Below, one piece after another: positions 39,501 to 51,500 of a DNA stretch of 64,000 nt (within the stretch, counting starts at the first letter, position 1; the number at the start of each line of letters is the position of its first letter). This DNA comes from Membranipora membranacea (Eukaryota; Bryozoa; Gymnolaemata; Cheilostomatida; Membraniporidae). The stretch spans positions 24,426,001 through 24,490,000 of the forward strand of contig OU612073.1 in the NCBI GenBank assembly GCA_914767715.1. The letters run 5' to 3'. The position numbers and the translations under genes were made by a program. The notes under the pieces were generated by a model that saw only the letters and a program-made list of their open reading frames with translations, had not been told where the DNA came from and searched no databases.

Positions 39501-42500
39501 CCTCCCCCTCCCCCCTCCCCTGTCACAAGGAGGGGGAGGAGGGAAAGTGATGCCTCTTCTCTACCATCATTAAGTTACAACCATGATTACTTTTTCAGGT
39601 GAGACCTTCCTTCAGCTCGACATCTCTATTCCTGATAACCTCTAGTCTACTATCAGATAACCTCACAGATCAGGATTCCACATCAGAGCCTGAGGTTGAA
39701 GATGGGGACATGTCATATCCTATAAACTCTATCAGCCCACCTGTATGTCTGGGTAAATATAAGGCTAAGTTGTGTCAGCTAAACACAGTCAAGGAAGAGA
39801 TATGGAGACACGCTTCACTAATGGACACAAATAATACCAGGTATGTGCGCTGACTTAGATAATAAATATATATAAATATATATATATATAAGTATTTTGA
39901 TATACTGTAGTTATTTTAGTAGCTTTCAGAAGGGTCTTGGAGATCAGATGAGCAAGAGATCGACTTACAAATCCTGGATCTTATTGTACTTTAACCCCTA
40001 TCTCATTTGTCCAGTTATAAAGCTTATTTTTTCACAAGTTGTACTCGGGGCAGGGTCAAAAGTAAGATTTACCCTGTGTACAAAGTGGCCTGCTAGTGAG
40101 CAGCTTTGTTTTAAGTTATCTTCTTTTCATGAAGCAGTATAAATTAGGCGCCCTAGAACACAAAGCTCTATCTCCTCTGACTTGTTGTATTGTTTGTAGC
40201 GATGAGGAGAGTTCCTTACAGAGGTTATATATAGATATGGTACTGAGATCAGAGTATATACCTACAGAGCTTAAACAGCATGCAATGATAAAACCAGCCA
40301 TCCAAACGATGGAACAACTAACACTGCATAATCAATCCGGTATGTGTCGTCAAGTCGTATAATACGGATAATTCATTATAAAATGTATAAAAATTCTGTT
40401 AGCAACGTAACAGTATTAAGTACCGTTATATATGTGTCATTGTGGTTAGATTTAACCAGCAACTTTATTCAGTTACGCAAATTCCCACAGTTGTGCAATT
40501 GTGCTGGTAGGTGTCGAGTTTTTATATTTGTTGTAGACAGCAAGATAATATGATAGTTATGAGTCAAAATTAAAAGTAGGTGTTTCAGGGTCAGCTGCCA
40601 GCAATCATAAACTGACAAAAAATATACGGGCTGTTAATATTTACTCTTAGAGCTCTGTATTATCTTTCCTTTGCATGTTTATATACTTAACCACGGTTAA
40701 CCTTCTATAGATGAAGATATCGCTATGGTGGCCTGTAGATGGATATGGTTAGGTTACATACAGTCAGTAAGCGCTGCACCTCGAGGTGTACTCGACCCTG
40801 TAGTGAAAGGCTCTACAGAACTACAGTTTGTCAATGATGAGGTTTGTGCCAAATTCAATTATCACGCTTCCAAACTTGTCCCATCCTAGCTTTACATGAA
40901 CTATCTCCCATTAATCACCAAGCAGGGCTAGGAGCGCTGACGAATATTGCCGCTATTGAAAAGTTTTTTTTATATTTATACTTAGTTTTGGTTGTGATAA
41001 TTTATCCTCCATCCTGTTACAAGTGATAATCTTATCCAGTCCTGACCTCCACCTGTCCAAACCTTGCCTAGTCCAAGTCTTACTAACCTTTTCACTTGTT
41101 GATATTATTACAGATATCACGTATGGAGACAGAGTTATCACTACGTAGAGAGCTGATAAGAGTACAGACTGGTGTAGAGTTATCCTCTCATACTCACCCA
41201 TACTACTGTTATATACAGTCTAGACTGAGGGACCTACAGCTGAGACAGAGAGAACTCACCGAGAATTCAGTACACCGCCCACAACAGCAGCAGGTATATA
41301 AATATGACAAAATCAGAACACCAAGAGCCATTTATTGCGTCCCTAGCGATTATATGTATTTAACGATGTGATGACAACATCTGAACCATCATATCACCTT
41401 TATGGTTTCTATTTATGGAAATGCTCTTTATTTTGTCATGTGAAATTATTTTATAGTTTTTGGCTTTGGTGTCCGAAGCTAAAGGACTCCTCAGTAATAC
41501 TCTACACTATGACAACCTGCAATCCATCATCACTGGACTACAAACTGATGGCAAAGTAAACAAAGCTATAGCCCGAGAACTGATGATGCAGGCGACATTA
41601 GACAGCTACACGCACAAGATAGCAAACACATATCCACTCTATACGGACTGCTTCCAGCCACACATCAATGGAGTCAAACTTGTGAGTACACTTACTTATT
41701 GTTTTATTTTCACAATACATTGTCAAGGTTTGGTACTGAACTTTGAACATCTCTGTTTTGTCTTCTAGTTGTGTGTTTGAAAGCAACCAATATTTATGGG
41801 GGGCAACTCAAAGTTCTGCTTTTGTCAATATACAGGTTATTTAGCAGGCCTCTTCATTGGTGTACACATTTTATACATACTTTATTTAAAGCTTCATATA
41901 ATTAATCTAAACTTTTTGTACCGGCCTTAGGTTGGGAGGAGAGGCCCTGAAATGACCTCATGCTTTAACTCTAAACCCTCACTGATTACAGGATTACAGT
42001 TGATTTCTTATTACAGATATGTTATGGTCTGAAACGCCTGGCTTACATCACTAGCTCCAGAGAACACAATGAGGACACTGCTCATGTTGTCTCAGCCCTA
42101 ACTGATGTAATGTCATCACCGGCACAGCTCTACTCCTCAGTCACATCATGCGAGGAAGGGGTGAAGGTTTTAGAGAGTATATGTGAATCTGCAAATATCA
42201 CTGATGAGAACAAGAAAACACTAGAGTGAGTTATTCTCTCCCTCTGCTGCTGATGCTTAAATCTCTGCTGATGCTTAAATCTCTGCTGATGCTTAAATCT
42301 CTGCTGATGCTTAAAACTGTGCTGCTGCTCAATGCTGGCTACAATGGCAGTTTTTACTGATGTCAGAATCTTTGGTCACACCACATATAATTGCTCTATC
42401 TATCTCCAACCTTAATAAGGTCTAATTCTGTGTTTTACAGCTCACAATACCTGAGGTTATATCTGAACTCTGTAACGACTGACGCGTACAATAGTCCGAC

Positions 42501-45500
42501 TCTCACCCAGGACCTGTTATCTAAGCTAACATCCCTCATAGACCACTATCTGGAGGCATGGAAGGCTGATAATGTGAGACGAGCAGAGAAAGAACAGGAA
42601 ATGACATCATTGTACTCATTTAAACAGCACGGAGAAGAAATCGAGACAGATGAACAGTTGATTGATAAGATGACACAACAAAACTTCCCCTCATACCATC
42701 AGGTGAGTGTATATTCTAAACTTATATGTATACCCATATGTATATCCATACCCATATACATATATGTGTGTATCCTTACCCATATACATATATGTGTCTA
42801 TCCTTACCCAAATAAATATTCATATGTGTGTATCCATGATTCTGTACACATATTCATATGTGTGTATACATACCCATATTCATATGTGTGTATGGGTATG
42901 TATACACACATATGAATATGTCTACAGAATCATGGATACACACATATTCATATTTGTATAGGTAAGGATACACATATTTGTATGTGTGTCTGTTATGTAT
43001 TCAAGTTATGGACCAAGTATACTCATACAAATATAGTGCATAATTATATGTATGCCATTTTCTAGTATAATTTTCAACATCTCGGGTCAAGATATTTAGT
43101 TGTATATTCATTCATATAGATGTATTATGCTCTACATGATAAAGTTTTTAGCGGAATAGTTAAATTGATTTAATTGGTAAAAAGAGACTTGCAAGTATCG
43201 AGACTCCTCTATACAAGCTATCATTGAGTAATTTGCGGTGTTAGGACTCATTTTGACTGTAAGGAAAAATGTTAAAGCTTGCTTTTAATTGTTGGAGAGG
43301 CAAGTAAATAACCTGACTTTGTGAACCCCATTTATATAACCAAGACATGCGTGGCTACATGAGGGCGGAGAGTAATGAGTGGACATTGCTTTGCAATTGT
43401 AATGAGATTTTATTGAAGGAGTAATATAGATAAGATGAAAAGTGAGTGTAAAAGCAGCCGCAAGGCTATATTGTTTTTGAGATGTCAGCCTCTCGGGTTT
43501 AGGTCAGCAGATGTTCCATGGTTATATGTAGCTGTCTTCTAGTAAGCTCCGTTATAGCACACACTCTGGCACTGTTCCAACGAGCTAAAATACAGAAAGT
43601 ACAATGAGTATGTTTAGTATAAACGCAAGGCACTAGTGTGATACGAAGGCAACCAACAGCATAATATACCTTATATAATATAGTATACATTATACAATAT
43701 ACGCTCCAGAATAAATATCTGACAAGCAGAGATAACGATATGAGAGGGAGTGATGACTGCGCTATGGGACAAAAAACCCTTCATAGTTATAAACTGTAAC
43801 CAAAAACCTGATATCAATATAAGAAATTATAGCCAAGTTATGGCATAATCACAACCAAGAATGATTGTAGATGAAACTAAGACACTGTCATGATAGCCAA
43901 CATTAGTTCACCCTTCGGACTAGCAAAACTGAGCCCTAACTAATTTTTTCTTGATTTCAGTGGGCTGTAGATTTATATGTCCGTGAGAGAGACTGCCACT
44001 GAATGTTATGATAACATAGCTTACCTGAACCTATTAGCATTTCCCAAGCAGCCGCCATAAACAAAGTATTCACAACTTCCAGTCTGAGTGTTGTAGTAGT
44101 AGCTCGGGAAGTAAGCGTAACAGCTTGCCTCATCAGGTCCTGGCTTCAGTGGTAGATAACAGATATCTCCGCTCTGCTGCTGCAGATAGCGAGCGTTGAG
44201 AGTTCCTGGCAGGGTTACTAATGCAAGTAGAACTGCTGCTGTGAGAATGATCATGTTTGCTGCCATTATTTATCCTTGTTTATCTGTCTGTGTGGCAGAT
44301 TGTGTGAGTGATGTTTGTAGCAGGCTAGGCGGCTAGCTTTTATACAAAATCTTATCACTCATTTTTTGAAAAAAATATAAGATAAAGAATCATAAAAGCT
44401 CTATGATTAGCTGTTAGTAAGCCTATTATTAGTACTAGCTGGTGGTGATCTGTTGATCTGATGGTTACTGTATTATTAGGACAAGCCAGTGCCGGACATA
44501 AACTGTATGGATCATGGTACTGGTTATCTATGTCGACAATAACATGTTTACTGTACATGAGCCTAATCATGAAGAGTACAATCATTTCCATCAGTTATTG
44601 ACAATGAGGAGGAACTGTTTCCTCTGGATTTGATCTACATACAAGCTACAAGGAAGTGATAATTATAGCTTTGTTATTACCTCATTGATCCAAAAGTGAC
44701 GGAAAACTGTGCAGGTATCCCGTTGTACAGGTGCACAGGGCCGGGGTACCTGTCACCCATTAAATGGGGAGCTCATCACGCTGATAAAAGTATCATCACG
44801 CTGATAACAGTATCATCATCACAGGACTAGACTGGATAATGTGATACTAAACATGATATGATATATTATAGTGTAGTGATTATCACCATCGGACTCAGGT
44901 CCCAACACCTAGGGCAGTGTTTGTTCTGTATATATATATTAAATAAAAGAAATAACTAGTAGGGATATGAGTTGACATTGCTTATGTGGCTTTATTTAAA
45001 AGAAATTATATTGTATCACGGTATAGTTTTGTGGTAAAACTTTTGGTTTTGTATATTATAATCTATTTTGGCAGTTAGTGAAAGTTTGAACGTGACAGTC
45101 GGAAGGCTAACTCATGGTTTTGTCAGATTTTTTTGGAGGTGTATCGTTGAAGATTTCAAATCAATACTTGCATTCATGGTGACATTGTTCCAACGAGCTG
45201 AAAAAGAAAAGAGTACATGGTGTGGTAAAGCTAGTGAGAGATCTGATAGTCCTGGTGGTTCTTGTTTACTGTTGTTTATTGAAAAGCTCACATGTTCAAA
45301 ACATACAAATAACAGGAAGTAATAAGGAAACATAACTGGGTTTATCTCCTCCACATTTCCTTGTTTTTTAGTTGTCACCCAGTATTCACCGTGAACTCCA
45401 TGATGAAACTTGAAGTTAGAGTTGTGTATTTGATTCTACTTAAATAACAATTTGTTGTGTTGCTGGGTGGTTATAAATTGCAACACTTATTTATAGACAG

Positions 45501-48500
45501 GCTAAGTAGGCCAGAAGCAGCTATAGCATAAGTTGTTATGGCACGGACAATATTTGATGGCAGGATACTGATCACGTTTTATACTTCATTGGTGTATTTT
45601 CTGTAAAATTCACCGGGTGTACCCTGTTGTAGTGGTCATATTTAGAAATTAAAAGGTGTTTTGTTTTGGTATTATATGTGTTGGGAAATAACTCCTATTC
45701 TGTGTAATCTAAGTAATCTAATCATCAGGGAATTACAGGTTGAAATTGCATTGTGGGATTTTGTTGACATGGCAATTAATTCACCAAGTAAATTTGGAGA
45801 GAAGGCTGCTCATACCAGACCAGCACAAATTGAAAAATTTCAATGGAATTATGTCAAACTTCTCATGGGACTAGTATCAAAGATTATAAATACTTGATGG
45901 CAGGATACTTGATGCTAGTATGATATTGTATGGTCTTAAGACCACTGTCTTGGGGCAATTACAAACAAAATTTTTGACATTTTCTGCGGCTGACCTCTTC
46001 AACTGGGTACACACTTTTTTCCTACATAAAATTTGTCTCACGCTATCATGTTTTGAGCAGTCTTATGTCTAGGCTGCTTTTTGTCTTGTTCTCGTTGAGA
46101 TGTAGTGCTGTCGCTGACCACCTTTTAAAATGATGTGATATAATATCTTGTTAAAATCATACATATAGTCGTGTTTTTTGCTGACCATATTAATCACTTA
46201 ACATTTCACTTACCTAACCGATTGTGAAGAAAATTGCAGGTATGCTGCCGCGCTGCCGCTGACATGGTTGCTACAACCGGGTACACTCTCAGTTTTGGAT
46301 CCAGCACGTTGTTCTACCCTAGATATACCCTTGTTTTAAACTCGTAATATTTCACTTATAATTAGCGATTTTGAGAAAAATTGCGATATGCTGCCGCGCT
46401 GCCGATCTTCTGCTGACATGATTGCAACGACTGGGTACTCTAGACCAAGTTTGGGAGCAATAGGCATGCAGGCAATTGGATAAAACTTGTTCCAGGTTAC
46501 ACCCTATTTCTTTATATTCAACACGTTGTTATACCGTTGAAACACCTTTTATTTAAACTCTTAATATTTCACTCATTAAAAGCAATTTTTAGAGGAAATG
46601 AGGATATGCTGCCGCGCTGCCGCTGACATGATCGCTACAACTGCGTACAACCTTAATTTTGGATTCACCACGTTGTTCCACCCTAGAAACACCTTTTAAT
46701 TCTTAACATTTCGCTTATTATATGCAATTTTGAGAAATATTGCGGATATGCTGCCGCAAGACAGTATCATACTAACCTCATAAAGATCTGACATTATACT
46801 TACTGAAAATTTCAAATTTGTCCTGATCTAACACGAGCAGACTTCTGCAAGTTTACTTGGTAAATAAATTGGCAAGTCAACAAAATCCCCACAATGCAGT
46901 TTAAACCTGGAATTCCCTGAGGATTAGATTAGTAAGATTACACAGAATAGGAGTTATGTCCCCACACATATAAAGCCAAAACAAAACACCTTTTAATTTC
47001 TAAATATGACCACTACAACTGGGTACACCCGGTGAATTTTGCAGAAGAAACATCAATGAAGTATAATGTGCGATCAGTTTTCTGCCATCAAAAATGGTCC
47101 GTGCCATTATTTTATAGAGCAGTTACATCTAGGCTGCTTCTGGCCTAAAGAGCAAATATTGGTTTTGAAAAAAGAAATCTTATATACTCACTCAAATCTG
47201 TTGGAGTTTCCATTGCAGCCCCCATATATGAACCGTTTACATGTGTTAGTTCTGAAGTTGTAGTAATAACTAGGAAAATAAGCGTAACAATGGCGGTCAC
47301 CTGGACCTGGTGCCTTCGCAAGAAAACACTTACATGTGTTTTCACAACTCTCTACAGTTCTGTAACAAAAGGAAATATCTAGTGACATATTTTAAGAGAT
47401 AAGGCTGATCTAGTCTAGTACTAATTCTGGTCATAAGACATTTGTATGCAACAAACAAATATCATGGTAGTAATGGGCAAAATAAAGAAGTTGAAAAATA
47501 TGGCTGAATGTTCAATGAGAGTTGGTATACCCTTAGATCAACTTTGGTCCATTTTGCCTGGATCCGAAATCAAAGACAATGCTTATCTGTAGTGTAGTGG
47601 GGAACACTTCTGAATGCAGACAAACTGCAAATTATAAACGTATTTCTATACTCACAGAAAATTGTTACTGTTTCCATCACAGCCGCCATATTCGAAAAAC
47701 TCACATGTTCCAGTTACAATGTTATAGTAGTATCGTGGGAAAATTCCCTCGCAGAGACCGGGGTCATTTGCCTGCAGACACATATATGCGCTAGCATTGA
47801 GGAAGGTCGGCAGTAGGGATGCCACCAGCAGAAAACCTGTGAGACTTATCAGACCCATACCTGAGGTGAAGTGATCAGTTTGAGATCTCCCCTTTGTTTG
47901 TTACCTGCAGGTCTAACTTGTAGGTATTTAAATACCACAGTTTCCTGATATATGCATGCCTTATTTTGATGGTATTTTGATATATGGGATTGTTTTGACA
48001 AGTTTGACAAATGCTGGCCAATCAACTGAATTTCACCTGAAACTTATAGCATGGTGTTTGGGTAACTTGTTGATGTTTGTATGTTTATCTGAACCAAGTT
48101 TGAATGAATGTGTGGCAGGGAATGTTTCCCTCTTCCTCAGGCTGACGTTAAGGAAGAGGGAAACATATCCCTGCCATAAAACTCATTCAAACTTGGCTCA
48201 GATAAACATCAACAAGTTACGCAAACTCCATGCCATAAGCTTCAGATGTAGTTCAGTATAATGCCCTGCATTCGTTGAAATTCCTCTGGCCGACGGTAGG
48301 CATGCGACATGGATCAATTGGATACGATTTGTGCACCTGATCTCTGATGGACTCAGAAGAAGACATGTGGCAGCGGTTGAACGAAGGAAGTTGAACTGAA
48401 GGAGTAGCAAAGTTGCCCATTTACACCCGTAACCAATCCATTTTGGTGGATGGTGAGAGGGCATAGTGGTTTAGCGTGCATGTTATGCACCGACAGGAGT

Positions 48501-51500
48501 AGGGTAATACAGAGCTAGGTGGTTGCGTCCGGATGGAGAAACACTTCATGATCTATTTGGCCCTGGGACGAGCAACATAGGAGATAAAGATATCGATGAG
48601 GGCTCCAGTTTGGTAGTTAGCAAAGCTGTATCAACTGCTCTGTGCTCACGTAACAGGGTTTGTGTGTAGATTTCAAATCTTCAAGTTTAGGACCATAGAC
48701 AAAACACATGTGTTTTGTCTATGTTTCAGACCGTTGAAAGTTCCTGGAGTTGTCTTATTTATTCAAAGCAGTATTTACTACCCACTGCGGCTTAGAGTGG
48801 TATCTGGATATTGTTCATAGAGTTATTTTATGACTCTATGATTATGTTATAAAATTTATATAGGCTTTGAGCTTGCAAATAAAGCGAATATGAGCAGATC
48901 TTTTACATTGCACAAACAGGTGCGTCTACACATTTGCATGACCTCGCCTCGCCAAAATTTTTTTCGAGGTTTCTCAATCCACGTGATCAAAGAAGTCTGA
49001 ATCCAAGTTTTGACGACGTTACGCCATGACTTAACGTCATAGCGGGGCACTGAATTTCAGCAATATGTCAAACCTATTGTCACTATTGCTTATAAAAAAA
49101 GACATTGCAAGTTCTTGGAGCAAAAAATGCAGTTAATACATAAAGACTACCCTTATATCATGCAGCCATAACAACCATAATGTTCAAAGTGTGATTTGAC
49201 GTGAAAAAAACGGCATTCAAATTCACATACTGATAGCTAAACCATCAGTGTTGACAATGCTATAAAGAAAGTGAGCTGTGTCAATTGTTGGCCAAGGTGG
49301 ACGAATGTGATTACCCTAGTGCCCTCACTAGCCCAGTGCTGACTGGCATTGATGAAAAAGAAGTGATGTGGCAGTTGGCAATTTTGAAATATCTGACCTC
49401 TAAACTACTCGAAATTTTGACAAAAATGCACTTTGACCTGACGAAACGAGACGTGAAATTCTGTGAAAACCGTACTGAGACTGAAACAATTTTTCTGATA
49501 GGGGCATCCCCCAATACCATGGTGAGGGCACTAGGCATTGATTTTGAACCAAATGAAACTTTTGTGCTGGAGAAGGAGTATAATAAATATGCCTATCATG
49601 CAGTCTTCCAGAGGCAGGCTGTAAACTCAATATTAATTTTGCCCAGCTTATTTCAAATAAAATATATATTGAGTGAACAATTCCAAGGGAATTACCTACA
49701 AACATACTCTTTTTGTATATTCCCAAGTTTTGAAATAACATCTCTATGCCAATTGAAATAAATGCCTCATGAATACAGATGAAAATTCAACCCTTTATGG
49801 TTTTTTGCCTGATATATTTCTCTACCAGATTTGGCGTAGAAATATAAGTCTCTAAAATCCAGTCATTTTAGTAAATTTTCAATAGTTCTCAAGCTGGCTT
49901 GTTAATTCTTGTCTGTTATTATAGAACTCTCCTTCTTTAGTACTTGAAATTAATGTCAAGGCTTGTTCCTAGGATTGATTATCACAAGTTAATTTTATTG
50001 GGACTACTTTGCGCTGCCAATCCTGGTTTGGTACAAATAAATGGTTGTGAGGTGTCTGAGCCAGATGCTCCCAGCCTCCCAGTTATTGGCAGCTCCTATT
50101 CTTTTGTATGGGCAATCACAATCATAAGAAGTTATATTAAAGAAAATTGAGGGTTTGGAAATTGCTATGCAAGGAATAGCTTCAATTAGAATGAAAAATC
50201 AAGGAAATCGGACCAGTAGTTCTCGAGTTAGTATCCTAGGCGAGGCATGACCTTAAAAGTTGAGAGGAAGCGCTGATACACTAAGAAGCAATGTAATGCA
50301 AAACAGGGATATTGGTGGGGAGGGGAATAAAGACTACAACTTATCTTTGTTTGATATGAAGTCTTTATTGAATTTGGAACAAAACTGTATAATCTGAAAG
50401 TTGTTAAATATATGAAGATATCTGACAAGTATCAGCCTTCCATCATGTATCGTAAGGAGAAGTTTTCTTAGTGACAGACTTGCTCACATTCCTTCTTAGA
50501 TCTGAAAGGTGAGAAACAAATCGCTCATCAGAGTCAATCAAAAATAACGATAGTACAAACTTTCCTGTCAAACTTTATTTTCTCACCAACTAGCTAAAAC
50601 TCCTGGATCGATTATTCATATTGCCGCAGACTAGCGTTATAAACTAAGCCTCCCTCTATAAAATTGGAAACTGAAAACGACAAGGCTGTTGGTTTTTCAA
50701 AATGGATGTTTTCACAAATAATAGACTTGCCTGAATCTGTTAGCATTCCCTCCGCATCCTCCGTAGACGAAGAACTCACATTTCCCTGTGTGAGAATTGT
50801 AATAATAGCTGGGGATGTACGCGAGACAAGTTATCTGTCCAGGGCCCGGCTTCTGAGGAAGATTGCATATACAACTGCTGGCACACTCAGCGGCTGAACT
50901 GAAAACAAAGTCAATCAGGATATTTGAACCATATATAAGCAAGTTAGAAAGTCCACCAAAGCTTATCCACAAATACAATAAGATACCTGGTACAGAAATA
51001 TATAGGTAAAATAAAATGACTACCGACTTACTCAAACCGATTAGCGTTTCCATCGCATCCCCCATAGTTGAAGAACTCGCATTGTTGAGTTGCTGTGTTG
51101 AAGAAGTAGCTTGGAATGAGAGCCTCACACGGACCCACAACCATAGGCAGCTGACAAATGTCTCCGTTTACCATAAAGGCATTCTGAAGTACTACTGATA
51201 GAACTACTGCTGCTGCTAAACGATTCATTGTCTCTCAGCTGCTTTTACAAACTTTGGTAACAGATAAGTGAGGTTACTGATGACGAAGCAGAATGTGTGT
51301 TGATGGCTTTTATACTCATGATGTCGATAGGCGCGTGACTCTCTGTTAAGATGCTGGCGAAACTTTTTAAAAATTGGCTACTGCCCAATTAAGCGATTTT
51401 GAATAATAACTGGTTATGGGAGATAAGCTGGTACCACGGGAAGCTATCCTGATCACACATATATGAAGCAAGCTGATGTAACACTGGCATCTGTCAGAAA

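Larger units (their letters stand above)
48263..50467. other. Spacer between Kunitz genes B and C; no gene recognised
   Basis: Contains the 30-bp palindrome and a segment (about 49205-49330) similar to one at about 52225-52350. Overlapping open frames on both strands at 49285-49761 have no recognisable domain, signal peptide or splice context, and I do not call them genes. Confidence 0.6.

Noticed and set aside
49285-49761. A 158-residue + strand frame and overlapping minus frames
   Set aside because: No domain, no signal peptide, no splice partners, and frames overlap on both strands. Probably repeat remnant or chance.
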